64,000 bases of DNA from Thraustochytrium sp. TN22 (GCA_013306675.1 JABLUY010000033.1:62001-126000), one strand, 5' to 3'; shown: positions 43,692 to 54,819, counted from the first letter of the stretch. Notes: a model not told the origin generated them from the letters alone. A program made the numbers and translations.

Positions 43692-43835
43692 CTCTAGAGA
43701 AGCACAGGCGAGGCAGCTCGCCCTCGGCTTCGTCCTCTTCATCACCGTCATTGGCTTCTTCGTTGCTGGCGTCGTCAAGCCCTCCCTCTTCGCCGACCCC
43801 AAGACCGACGAGTAACTCTAGAGAAGCACAGGCGA
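43588..43835. repeat. 124-bp tandem duplication covering the transporter 2 3' end
   Basis: 43588-43711 and 43712-43835 differ at about four positions. Each holds the last helix, VKPSLFADPKTD, a stop codon and the CTCTAGAGAAGCACAGGCGA leader of the 3' UTR. Confidence 0.97.
43712..43815 (+). pseudogene. Transporter 2 C-terminal fragment (duplicate)
   Basis: Keeps an open frame for the last 34 residues (final Asp changed to Glu) and the stop codon, but has no start. Most changes are silent, so the duplication is young or has been homogenised with the parent. Confidence 0.9.
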
Positions 43836-44875
43836 TGCTCCTGGCCGGATTCTTCGTATCATAAAAAGTCCAATGCGCTGTGCCGTATGAATGATTGTCT
43901 ACGTTGAGGCGAGATGTAGCTAGCTTGCAAGAAACGATCACTAACTTAGCTCACACGCGCTCGCACTTTAGGTTGCTGGAGTTCACAGCGTCGGCTCCCA
44001 CTTGATCTTAGGTCTCTTCCATGGCTCCAGGACCGCCCTATCCCAAGTCCCAAGTCCCAACGAGTCAAGTCCCACTCACTTGGGCGCTCCGAAGCGTTTT
44101 TGCCCCAAAGAAAGGGGCCGTGGTCGGCCGTCTCCAAGTCTGCAGCGCACGTCACGCGCCGTCGCGGCGGCCTGGCCGCAGCAAGAGTCAAGGCAGACTT
44201 GCAATGCCTGCCATCACCAGCGGGCCACAGCACACTCTTGTTCAACTTTCGTTTCCCCGCCCGTGGCATTTCGCACTGCCAGCCAGGTCCGCGGGTGCCC
44301 ACTTGCGGGTCCCCCGCGCGCACGTCGCCACGCTCATCTCATCCAGGCTCGCCCCTGGCCAATGGCAGGCTCGGGCTCTTGCTCGCGGCGCCTCGCTTCC
44401 CACGCTTGCCGTGCCCGCGCCGTCGGCTCGGATGGCACGTCTGTCACGATTCCGCGACTGCGCTGGCGGCCAGCGCGGAGCTCCTCACGGCAGCCAGGTC
44501 CAGGGCGCCGCGGCCACGCCGCCAAGGCCGGGCCTCCCGAGGCTTTGGCAAGGCAAGCCCAGCCAAGCCAAGTCAAGGCCAAGCCAAGGCCGGCGAGGCA
44601 AGGCAGGCGAGGCAAGGCAGTCGACATGACAGCGAGCAGCGCGAGCAGCCAGCCGGCCTGCGCGGCTGCAAGCGAAGCAGCGTCGCATCGACGCGCGAGC
44701 GATCCTCAGGCTGGCGCCGTGGCACGGGTCAAGTCCAGCCCGCGGGCGCGAGACGCCGCGACCACGAGACGCCGCGAGGCGCCGCGAGACGCTCGCTCCG
44801 CTGCCCCGCCTCGCTGCTCGCTCGCTGGCCAGGCGCAGTCGCAGTGCGGGGCCCGACGAGGTCGCCGTGTGGCGC

Positions 44876-44918
44876 CTCTGCTCTGCTCTGCTCTGCTCTG
44901 CTCTGCTCTGCTCTGCTC
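44876..44918. repeat. (CTCTG)n pentanucleotide run
   Basis: Eight to nine perfect units. Confidence 0.95.
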
Positions 44919-45318
44919 GGCGCGGCGCAGCGCGGCGTAGCGGCGAAGCGGCCGGCCACGGCGAGCTCGGAGCCGCGAACCCCGCGCGCGGACTTGAAGC
45001 CGGCGAGGCGAGCCTGCAGCTGAGCCTTCGTCATGAGGGTGGCAGGCCGGCCACGGCACGGCACGGCACGGCACTGGCACCGCAGGCTGGAGCGGCGCGG
45101 CTGACCGCGCGTGGGATGATGGCCGTGGAAGGTAGCTCGCAGTCAAGCGCCTTGCCAGCGGAGTAACTTACGCCCGGGCCCGGCCGTGCTGGGCTGGGCG
45201 CGCTCAGCTGGCCGCGACTCGAGCGATCAAGCGAGCGATCGACCGGCGATCGAGCTTGCGAGACTCGTCGACACGTCCCGGCCCGGCCGTGCGTGCGCGT
45301 CCGGACTGTTCTTCCCTA

Positions 45319-45349
45319 CCTTTCATGACTCGGAGAGAGTCATGAAAGG
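45319..45349. promoter_or_regulatory. Perfect 13-bp inverted repeat around TGACTC
   Basis: CCTTTCATGACTC, a GGAGA spacer, then its exact reverse complement. Each arm carries TGACTC, the half site known for bZIP (Gcn4/AP-1) factors; such a role here is inference. Confidence 0.5.
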
Positions 45350-46046
45350 AAGATTGCCCATCAAGAGTACGAGAAGACAGCAGCCACCATGGCCACTGGC
45401 AGCCGAAACAAACAGGCAAGCCTGTTCGGGCCGCGACCGCCCCGGTACTTGAAGTAACCACCTCGCCAGGTTCTGACGGACGCCACGCTCGCCGGCGGCT
45501 CGTCCCCTTGCCGACTCTCCACTGCGCTGGCCTCGCTCGCGCGGCGCGCTCGTGCTCGTGCTCGTCGTGGGCCTTCTCCACGGCCTGGCAGCCGAGCCGA
45601 ACCGTGTCGCATGGCATCGAGTCGAGTCGAGTCCGAGTCGAGGATAGATCGCCGTCACGCGCCTCGCTACAGTGTGGTCGAAATCAAAGCTCTCATTGGA
45701 GCTTCAAGTCCTTCGCCTCGTAACATCTCTCGACGCAGGTCTGGTTCAAGCTCTTGCCACGACTCTCCAGCCGCGCCGGCGGCGCTTGTATTGGATTGGG
45801 GCCGCGTCCGGCGCGGCACACGACCGCCACGCGGCCACGGGACCCGCGCTGGCCCCTCCTGCGAGTCCTGCGAACTTTGCCTGTCCCGCACAGCCTGCAG
45901 CCAGTGCAGCGCTCAGCTGGCCGCGCCGCTGCCGCCGCCGCCGAACGGCGCGCGTGCGCCGCGCGCTGCGGCCAGCGGCCAGCGGCCAGCGCGCGGCGCA
46001 GCTGCAGGCCGACGGATCGATGATCGATCGCCCATCGCCGATCGCC

Positions 46047-46096
46047 GTTGATCGCCGATCGTTGATCGCCGATCGTTGATCGCCGATCGTTGATCG
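46047..46096. repeat. 14-bp repeat, about 3.5 copies
   Basis: Unit GTTGATCGCCGATC. It sits in a wider CGATCG-rich area (45220-46390). Confidence 0.9.
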
Positions 46097-46463
46097 CGCG
46101 CGGCGAGTCTGCTTGCTTGTCTGTCCCCGGAGCACGGGCCCGGGACCGGACGCGGGTGTCCAGACGCGCCAGGAGGCCGTGGGAGGAGGGGCTGCCGCGC
46201 GTCCGGGTGTCGCGCGCTGCGACGGGAGAGGGACCGGCGCTCCGGGGGCGGAGCTCGCCACCACGCCAGTAGCCAGCGCTGCAGCAGCCTGGCCGCGGCA
46301 AACTACGAGAGCAGGGCCCAGCAGGCAAACCCGAATCGATCGATTGAGCGACCGTTCGACTCGAGCGATCGATCCTTCGATCGATTAGGCCTAGCTAGAG
46401 CTAGCCAGGTCGGTCGAGTGACTGATCGACCCGCCGATCGACCGCGGCCGGGACGTCAAGGGC

Positions 46464-46471
46464 GACTCGGA
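46464..46471. promoter_or_regulatory. GACTCGGA octamer near transporter 3 start
   Basis: 68 bp before the start codon; see the octamer finding. Role is inference. Confidence 0.35.
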
Positions 46472-46538
46472 GGAGCCACGCAGTGCAGAGCAGACGAGCA
46501 GAGCGGAGCCAAGCGAGAGGGCAAGCAGCAAGGGGAAG

Positions 46539-48925
46539 ATGCTCGGCACGGAGGAGGAGATGCGCAAGGACTCGCCCGCCACGGGCGAGGACGTGCAAAA
46601 GGGGGAAATCGCCTCGGCGGGGTCCGATAGGGTCGATCCGGAGAGCGCCGTGGCGGAGGCGGGGGCGCATGACTCGCACTGGTCCAGCCGCTGGTCCTTC
46701 ATCCTGGCGTCCATCGGCTCGGCCATTGGCCTTGGCAACTTCTGGCGCTTCCCGTACTTGGCGTACCGCTGGGGCGGCGGCGCCTTCTTCATTCGTACGT
46801 AAGCTGTCCGGGCAGGCGCAGGAAAAGAGAAGGCCCGATCCAGTGGACTGACGCACTCACTCACTCACTCTCGCTCGCGCAGCCTAGTAGGTCCTCTTGG
46901 GGTTGATGCCCTCCAGCAGAAAATGGTGCTTGCGTCATCCATCCGCAGAAACGACGCAGACGCTGACTAATCTCGCTCGCTTGCTCTCGCACTCGCTCTC
47001 GTCCCGTACTACAGCCTGCTCTCGCTCGTCTTCATTGGTGTACGTGACCGCGGCCTTCGCCCCACGCGGCGCGCCTCAACTCGGAAGAGCTAACATGCAA
47101 AGCACATGTACGCAGATCCCGCTGCTCCAGCTTGAGTTCGTCGTGGGCCAGGTGTTCCGGCGCGCCGCGACGCAGGGCTTCCACCGGCTGCACCCTCGCT
47201 TCAGTGCGCTGGGCCTGGCGGCCGCCACCATCGCGCTCGGCATCGTCGGATACTACCAGGTGGTCCTCGGGTGGAGCAACGTCATGTTCGTGCAGTCGTT
47301 CTACGACGAGCTGCCCTGGTCAATCCGTGGCGTGACGGGCGGCGAGGTGATCAGCAAGCCGGTGGGCAACTTCCTGGGCATGCTGCAGTACACCTCGGGC
47401 ACAACAGTGGTCATGTCATCCTACGTCTTCGCCGGCGCCTACGTGATGTGGATGTCCATCTACTTCATCCTCATCGCCGGCCAGGAATTCATCTCCAAGC
47501 TTGTCTGGGTCACCGTGCTGCTGCCCGTGCTGACGCTGCTCATCCTGCTCATTGTGGGCAGCACCCTGGACGGCGCCAAGGATGGAATCACCGCATACAT
47601 TGGCCGCTGGGACATGACCATGCTCAACGAGGGCCAGATGTGGGCGGACGCCGCCTCGCAGATCTTCTTCAGCCTCAGCCTCGCTACGGGTGTCATGCCG
47701 GCGTACGCGAGCATGAACCCACGCAACCAGAACATCGTGCAGGACGCAGTCATCGTGGCGCTCTCGAACTCCTTCTTTTCCTTCCTGGCCGGCTTTGCAG
47801 TCTTTGCCATTGTCGGCTATATGGCCAACGAAGCGGGCCTCACCTTTGAGGAGCTCAACAGTGCCGGCGTTCTCAGCGGCCCCTTCCTCGCCTTTGTCGC
47901 CTACCCGGCCGGCCTCTCGCTGGTGCCGGGCGCTGGCGCTAACGTGCTCTGCGTGCTCTTCTTCATCACCGTGTACATGCTCGGCGTCGACTCGGCCTTT
48001 AGCCTTGTCGAGGCCGTCGTTCTTAACTACGCCGAGGTCGCGCCTTTCCACAAGTACACGCGCAAGGAGCTCGTGTCCATCGTCTGCTTCATTGCCATGA
48101 GCACGACATTTCTATACACGGCGGACATTGGCCTCAACCTGCTCGACGTTGTCGATCGCTACATCGCCACCTTTGGCCTGGCCATTGTTGGCTTCCTGGA
48201 GGTCCTCCTGGTGGGCTGGTTTTACAATAAGGAGGCCAGCGTCAGCGCAGCCGGCGCCTTGCCTGTCATGCTGCACGACGCGCTCTTTTGGCTCGCCATC
48301 ATCCTCTTCGCTGCGCTCACCCAGGGCCTACCGTACGACGAGGACATTACGGAGAAGTCCATCTACCTCGGCGTTGGCTTCTACGTGGCTGTGCCGCTGC
48401 TGCTGGTCGCCTTCATCGTGCCGCCGATTCTCGCCTCCGGCAAGGCCGGCGGCTTCAGGGGCGCGTCCTACGCCATCTTCATCCAGGGCCCGGACTCCTT
48501 TTGCGAGCTCATCAATGACACAGTTACCGAGGGCGCGCCCCGCAACTGGAAGCTCCCGCGCACCGCCTGGCCCATCGCCATCAAGTACATTCTCAACCCC
48601 ATCCTCGTACGTTCACTCGTTCGCGCTCGCCTTGAGGCCGCCGATCTTGGCTCACTCGTTCGCGCTCGCCTTGAGGCCGCCGATCTTCGCTCACTGACTG
48701 ACTCATTGTACTCTTGCGAAAACCACCGCGCAGCTCTACCTCATCGCCATCCAGGTCGCCCAGCTCTCTGACGAGCCCTACGGCAACTATGCCCGCCGCT
48801 ACCAGCTCACCGGCTTCTTCTTCTTCGCCGTTGTGCTCATCATCTTCCTCGCTGGCGTCATCCGCCCCGCGCTCTTTCGCGACCCCAAGATGCCCGTCGC
48901 TGACAGCGGCAGCAGCTCCATTTAG
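46539..48925 (+). CDS. SLC6/NSS sodium- and chloride-dependent transporter 3, four exons
   Basis: Exons 46539-46798, 47015-47039, 47116-48606 and 48734-48925; introns 216, 76 and 127 bp with donors GTAAGC, GTACGT and GTACGT. All phases agree and give 655 residues. Exon 2 is only 25 nt. Helix 1 motif [15 protein letters not shown], helix 7 [10 protein letters not shown] with the chloride-site Ser, and helix 8 [10 protein letters not shown] are intact. The splice between exons 1 and 2 gives [13 protein letters not shown] where the other copies have FFIPY..., the same length but with Pro-Tyr replaced. The C-terminus ([10 protein letters not shown]...) differs from copies 2 and 4. The last intron holds a 39-bp tandem duplication. 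Substrate unknown. Confidence 0.9.
48613..48690. repeat. 39-bp tandem duplication inside the last intron of transporter 3
   Basis: Two copies beginning TCACTCGTTCGCGCTCGCC at 48613 and 48652, nearly identical. Confidence 0.95.
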
Positions 48926-49398
48926 TAGACCCCAGGCCTCGCGGTGAAAAGTCAACCATGTGCGATGATCCATGTCCGAGTCCTCCGCGCACGTGCTGAT
49001 GGGGGCAGTCAGCACGCTGCGCGCACAGCGCGGCAGGGCGCGTTACCACGACGATCTTGTGCGAGCGGCGAGCTTGAGGTTGTGTCAATGTGCCTGGGAT
49101 CCCACTCGCGTTCCTGCAGCGGCTGCTCTACACTGCACGGCCGGGCACCGGCGGCCGCGAGACAGCCGGGCGCTCTCACAGGAGGTGCTTAATGGCGACG
49201 CAGACCTGCACTTGCGTCGTGGTGGACGCATCATCCCTTCGCTCGCTACTTTGGGACGTTCTTTACGATGGGCAACAGGAGCACGAACGCGGTGGCGACA
49301 AGCAGCGCCGGAAGTTGACTTGATGAGCGGACGCAATGCGATACGGACATGCCAAAGGCTCTGTACCTTGAAGTGCGCCAAAATCCTGCATCAGCGCT

Positions 49399-49561
49399 GT
49401 GAGCACGCGGCGCAACGCCAGGGTGTTGCACCCGAGGCACGTTCGCTCGACTCAGACTTGGTCCGCCACGAGTCTTGGAGCGCTAGGGTGAGCACGGGGC
49501 GCAAGGCCAGGGTGTTGCACCCGAGGCACGTTCGCTCGACTCAGACTTGGTCCGCCACGAG
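49399..49561. repeat. Tandem duplication at 99-bp spacing
   Basis: 49399-49472 and 49498-49561 share about 64-74 bp with few changes (core GGTGTTGCACCCGAGGCACG). Confidence 0.95.
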
Positions 49562-50276
49562 ATAGATTACAGAGCCGCGCTCCAATACTTCGCAGAGCAA
49601 GGTTAGGCTGCCTGGTGGCCCTGGTCAGAGGCTCATCAGAGCTTCGCTGTTTGTGCTCGCATGCTGTCTTCGTTTTTGTCCTGCCTGCGTCGGCGTGACG
49701 CGGGCTAAGAGCAGCGTTTGCTGAGGCAACCGCAGCGCGTGCGCAAGAGGATGACGGCTTGAGATGAGCGCGGCGCGCGCGCCCTCGCATGTCTTCCACA
49801 ATCCCCCCTTCGAAATCTTGAGCGTGCGCACACGCTGCTGCGCGCGGCCCAAATCGCGAACCCAACTCGAGCTCGCTGGGGCCGCTGGGGCCTGGCCCTG
49901 GGCTGCGCCCAACTTGAAGTTCTCGTACGGTCACCACCGCTGGCCAAGCCAAGCACAAATTTGTTTGCCTGTGACTGTCCAGCTTTGCTTCGCATGCTGC
50001 AGTGCTGCATGTAACCATCACGTTACCTGCAGCGCTTGCGAAGATTGCCAGCAGCCTGGCTGCCGCGAATGTCGCCAGCAAGAAGCCCGGCGCGTGCGCA
50101 GCCCGTGGGCCGGCCGGCGGCCGAACCCCCTCGCTCGCGCTTGCTCATTGGTTGCTGGAGACTGTCCGGGCGGGCCAGGCCGGGCCCTGCCCGGACTGGC
50201 AAGGCTCGCGGGCCACACTTGCAATTCGGCGGGTAACGTGTCGAACGTGATGGCCAACGCGCAAGAAGCATCGAAC

Positions 50277-50323
50277 TTGGCGGCAGCGGCGGCAGCGGCG
50301 GCAGCGGCGGCAGCGGCGGCAGC
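50277..50323. repeat. 9-bp repeat (GGCGGCAGC)n
   Basis: About five perfect copies. Confidence 0.9.
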
Positions 50324-52016
50324 TGCGCAGCGACGCGCGCTGTTCATTCAGCAGCCAGGCCTCACAAGCTGACGCAAGGCGCCACGCGAAGAAGGCTCCC
50401 AGCTGGTCCGGTGGGCGCGGAGCGGAAATTAAAGCAGCTCGTGCCGCCACGTGGGACTTTGAGCGCACGGCACGTGACGGCAGGCTGCAGCGGAGCGCAG
50501 CAACTTGCCTGGTTGCGATTCGCCCCGGCCTGCCTTTCGTTCTGGTGGCCACTGCGACGACGACATGAAGCGTCGACCGGCTCGACATCATGCGCGCCAA
50601 CTAACCTAGCAGCGGATTCTGGCAGCTCGCTGCTGCCGACAGCAGCCAGCGGCCAGCCAAGGTAGCAAGACAGAGCTACAAAACTTGCGACGCGTGCCGC
50701 GGCTGCCGCCGCCGAGGCTGCGCGCGCCCGCGCTTGCCAGGGCGACGCCCGACTTGAGACGAACCCGTCCCGACTCCCGTTGGCTAGCTCGAGTCCAAAA
50801 GCTCGCTCAACAAGCCAAGCTGCCAGATGCCGGCCCTGCCACGGCGCTCCTGGCGGGTCGGCACGTGGGCCAAAGCTAGCGCCTGCCAGCTGCTTGTGCC
50901 GCGTATCTGCCAGCCGTCACTTTTTGCGCAGCCTGGCGTCCCTTTCGCCTCGAAAAGTTCGCATGCGCTTTGTGCCAGCACAGTAGCAGCCGGGCAGCAG
51001 CCCGGCTCCTCTCCTCGTTGCCAGCTGCTGTCGGCTGCTGTCGAGTCCGAGTCGGCTGCTGTCGGCTGGTCTCGTGGAAGGCCGTGGGAGTTCCGGCCTG
51101 GCGCGCGCGCGCTCACGCGCCCTGCCTGGGCCTGCCTAGGACCCCGCACCCTGGCGTGCGCGTGCCCCGCGACTGCCCCGCGCCCTTGCGCTAGCGTGTT
51201 TTCCTCGCGCACGTACACTATTTCCTCTGTCTCATGCGAATTTCGGCAGGCGCGCGTGCCGGGCAGGCTCAAAGTTGACCGGCGGGATCCTTGAACTCTC
51301 AGCTCGGGCTCGCGGCGGCCAGCCGGGATGGCCTCATTTCTGTTGTCGCGCCTCGGCTTCAAGACTCGGAGTCCGTCCGTGGCTGGCTGACTGGCTGGCC
51401 AGCAGCGTCGCGAGCTCCTCTCATGTGCCAAGGATGGCGGCCGGGCCGGCCACGGCAGCTCAAGAGCAGGCGAGGCCGGGACGGTCAAATGGACTCGTAG
51501 TTTGTGCCCCGCGCGGGAAGATGAGCGACTTGTGGGCAAGAAGAGGAGAAGGACCAAGGCACAACTTTGCTTGTGTTGTCGTAGAAAGCGCACACAGCGT
51601 CCGGGCGTGCGCCGCAAGCGTCGGCCGGACGCTTCGACAGCCGACCGCCAGCGGCCGCGCGCGCGGCGAGTGTCCCAAGCGCTGCTGCGGCCGGGCGTTG
51701 CCCGCGTTGCTTCACACGTGTCAGCGTGGCGCGCGCCAGCCGGCGCCGGGACCAGCGAGCTGCGAGAGCGCCGATCGAACTCGTGCGCTGCAGGCGCAGG
51801 CAGGTCCAGTTGCCGAGCGATGAGAGCCTGCGTGCCTGACTCGCACACACACACACTGCCTTGCTACTAGCGCTGACCGGTGATGTCTTGATCTTTTTGA
51901 TCTTGACAGACGCAGGCTTGCGTGCAGCACGCTGCTGTTGCTGCCGCCAGTGGTTGGCGGCCCAGCGAGTGAGCTTGCGCAGGCTAGGCGGCGGCCAGTC
52001 TAGCCTGCGTCGCTGC

Positions 52017-52095
52017 GGCTGCCGCTGCGCTGCCGCTGCGCTGCCGCTGCGCTGCCGCTGCGCTGCCGCTAGGCTGCCGCTGCGCCGCCGCTGCG
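52017..52095. repeat. 11-bp repeat (CTGCCGCTGCG)n
   Basis: About six copies, the last ones imperfect. Confidence 0.9.
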
Positions 52096-52932
52096 CGCCA
52101 ACGCCACGAGCGCGGTTCGGAGGACCGCGCGCAGCATTCATTACATGAAAAGTACCTCCGGGGTCGAGCTGAGCTCCGAGTCCGAGTCGAGTCTTGGAGC
52201 GCGGAGCGCGCGCCGAGCAGAGTCTTCCCACTGGTAGCCCAGTCTCAGGGCCTTGCCCACCACTGCCACCGACCGAGTGAGTGGCGACCTCCGGCGCCGA
52301 GAGTGCCAGTGAGCGAGCAGGTGCCCGGCCTGGCGGGCGGCGACAACCAGGCCGCGTGCAGCGTACATCCGGGCCCGGGCGGAAGTTTGGGTGGCGGCTG
52401 CGGCGCTGCGCGCAGGACTCGGCCTGGCGAGGCGGGCAGCGAAGCGCTTCAAGTTGTGACAGAGCTTCCAGCTTTCATCGCCTTTTATCGCACGCACGCA
52501 CGCGCAGCGCTTGGCGGGAGGCGCTCGAAGACTGTCGACCGACCGACCCGACCGTCCACTGCACTGCAGACAGAGGAGAGGGTGGGACCCTCTCGGAAGC
52601 GCGGCGCCGACTCTGATCGAAGCGCGCGCCGCGCGCGCGATCCTGGAGTCGCCTGGCTGCACTGCCGGTAGAGGAAGCCCATGCGAGTTATGCTGCCGTT
52701 CTGAAAATTTGCTCGTCGCTGCTCGCTCCTGCTCGCCTCTACTAGTCGAGGCGTAGCCTGGTTAGCGAGCGAGCGAGCGAGCGAACGGGGAGAGCGGGGA
52801 GCACCGAGCGCCGAGCGCCGGGCGCCGCCGCCGCCATCCGGCAAGCAGAACCCCAACTCCGGGCAGAACTCCAAAGACCAATCAACACAGCAGCAGCAGC
52901 AGCAGCAGCAGCCGCAGCACCGGAAAAGCACC

Positions 52933-54819
52933 ATGCCGGCCATCCAGGACAAGTCCCGGGTGGACCCCGAGAAGGCCCTCATCGATGAGGAGCCCACTGT
53001 CGCCCACGAGAAGTGGACGAGCCGCGGCTCCTTCATCCTGGCGTCGATCGGCTCGGCCATCGGCCTCGGCAACTTCTGGCGCTTCCCCTTCCTCGCCTAC
53101 AAGTGGGGCGGTGGCGCCTTCTTCATCCCCTACTGGATTGCCCTCTTCGTGGTCGGCATCCCGCTTCTGCAGCTCGAGTTCGTGCTCGGCCAGATCTTCC
53201 GCCGCGCCGCCACTCAGTCCTTCGGCCGCATCCACCCCATCTTTAGCTCGCTCGGCCTCGCTGCCGGCTCCATCGCGCTCGGCATTGTCGGCTACTACTG
53301 CGTCATCCTCGGCTGGGGCAACGTCATGTTTGTCCAGTCCTTCTACAAGGACATGCCCTGGTCGATCCGCGGCGTGACCGGCTCGGAGGTTATTAGCAAG
53401 CCCAAGGGCGCCTTCTTCGACCTCATCAAGATTGGCTCCACCGACAACACCGAGATCATGTCCTCGTACGTCTTCGCCGGCGCCTACTTCATGTGGGTCA
53501 CCATCGCCGTCATCCTCTGGAAGGGCCAGGACTTCATCTCCAAGTTCGTCTGGGTTTCCGTGCTCCTCCCCGTCGCCACCATGATCATCCTCCTGTGCGT
53601 CGGTGGCTCTCTCGAGGGCGCTGGTGTCGGCGTCAAGGCCTACATTGGCACCTGGGACCTCAGCCTCCTCAGCGAGGGTGAGATGTGGGCCGACGCCTTC
53701 TCGCAGATCTTCTTCTCGCTCTCGCTCGCCACCGGTGTCATGACCGCGTACGCCAGCCTCAACCCGCGCAACCAGAACATTGTGCAGGATTCCTTCATCG
53801 TCGCCCTCTCCAACTCCGGCTTCTCCTTCCTCGCTGGTTTCGCCGTCTTCACCATCGTTGGCTACATGGCCCACGAGGCTGGCTACACCTTCGACGAGCT
53901 CAACGCCGCGGGCGTCCTCGGTGGCCCCAACCTGGCCTTCGTCGCCTACCCGGCTGGTCTCTCGCTCGTCCCGGGCGTCGGTGCCAACATCCTCTGCGTT
54001 GTGTTCTTCCTGACCTTCTACATGCTCGGCATTGACTCCGCCTTCTCGCTCACCGAGTCTGTCGTCCTGAACTTCAAGGAGACTGCGCTCTTCCACAAGT
54101 ACTCGCGCAACGAGCTCGTCACCTTCTTCTGCTTCATCTGCATGAGCTGCACCTTCCTCTACACCGCTGACGTTGGCCTGTACGCCCTCGATGTCGCCGA
54201 CCGCTACATCTCCACCTTTGGCCTCGCCGTCGTTGGCTTCCTCGAGGCCATCGCTGGCGGCTGGTTCTACAACAAGAACGAGCCCGCCACCGTCGTCGGC
54301 ACGCTCCCGGTCCTCCTGCACGACCTTCTCTTCTGGGCTGGCGTCATCCTCTTCACTGGCCTCACCCAGGGTCTCCCGTACGGCGACAGCACCGACAAGG
54401 TCTACTACCTCGGCACTGGCTTCTTCGTTGCCGTCCCGCTCATTCTCCTTTCCTTCGTCGTGCCGCTCGCCCTCGCCACCCCCAAGGCCGGCAGCGCCAA
54501 GGCCGCCGCCTACGCCCTCTTCATGCAGGGCCCGGACAGCCTGCGCCTGCTCGTCAACGAGACCATCACCGAGGGCGCCCCGGAGAACTGGACCCTTCCG
54601 GCCGTCTGGGTCATCAACATGCGCTACATCATCTCGCCGCTCCTTCTCTACCTGGTGGGTGTCCAGGTCGCGACCCTGTCGGCGGACCCGTACGAGGGCT
54701 ACTCCCTTGGCTGGCAGCTCTTTGGCGCCTTCCTCTTCATCATCGTCTTCCTTCTCTTCGTCGCGGGCGCTGTCAAGCCCTCGCTCTTCGCCGACCCGGC
54801 CCTCGCCCCCTCGCTGTAA
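52933..54819 (+). CDS. SLC6/NSS sodium- and chloride-dependent transporter 4
   Basis: 628 residues, intronless, ATG at 52933 (ACC ATG C). Cytosolic start with SRVDPEKA, then helix 1 [41 protein letters not shown], helix 6 [22 protein letters not shown], helix 7 NSGFSFLAGF with the chloride-site Ser, and helix 8 GIDSAFSLTES. It ends VKPSLFADPALAPSL, like the VKPSLFADP end of copy 2. Its codons are almost all C- or G-ending, more so than the other copies, which hints at high expression (inference). Substrate unknown. Confidence 0.95.
   Translation: MPAIQDKSRVDPEKALIDEEPTVAHEKWTSRGSFILASIGSAIGLGNFWRFPFLAYKWGGGAFFIPYWIALFVVGIPLLQLEFVLGQIFRRAATQSFGRIHPIFSSLGLAAGSIALGIVGYYCVILGWGNVMFVQSFYKDMPWSIRGVTGSEVISKPKGAFFDLIKIGSTDNTEIMSSYVFAGAYFMWVTIAVILWKGQDFISKFVWVSVLLPVATMIILLCVGGSLEGAGVGVKAYIGTWDLSLLSEGEMWADAFSQIFFSLSLATGVMTAYASLNPRNQNIVQDSFIVALSNSGFSFLAGFAVFTIVGYMAHEAGYTFDELNAAGVLGGPNLAFVAYPAGLSLVPGVGANILCVVFFLTFYMLGIDSAFSLTESVVLNFKETALFHKYSRNELVTFFCFICMSCTFLYTADVGLYALDVADRYISTFGLAVVGFLEAIAGGWFYNKNEPATVVGTLPVLLHDLLFWAGVILFTGLTQGLPYGDSTDKVYYLGTGFFVAVPLILLSFVVPLALATPKAGSAKAAAYALFMQGPDSLRLLVNETITEGAPENWTLPAVWVINMRYIISPLLLYLVGVQVATLSADPYEGYSLGWQLFGAFLFIIVFLLFVAGAVKPSLFADPALAPSL

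Larger units (their letters stand above)
43836..46538. other. Spacer between transporters 2 and 3
   Basis: No supported gene. AAGGC-type tract (44555-44620), (CTCTG)n at 44876-44918, GGCAC run (45052-45078), a perfect 13-bp palindrome (45319-45349), CGATCG-rich stretches and a 14-bp repeat (46047-46096), octamers at 45327, 45632, 46464. Confidence 0.6.
48926..52932. other. Spacer between transporters 3 and 4
   Basis: 4 kb with no supported gene. 99-bp tandem duplication (49399-49561), GGCGGCAGC run (50277-50323), 11-bp repeat (52017-52095), octamers at 48975, 51046, 51363, 52175 and 52181. A CAG run (52889-52914) lies just before the transporter 4 start. Confidence 0.6.

Noticed and set aside
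44002-45023. Two overlapping plus frames of about 310 codons
   Set aside because: Composition is Arg/Ala/Pro/Ser in both frames and includes the CTCTG repeat; no homology-like motif and no steady third-position bias.
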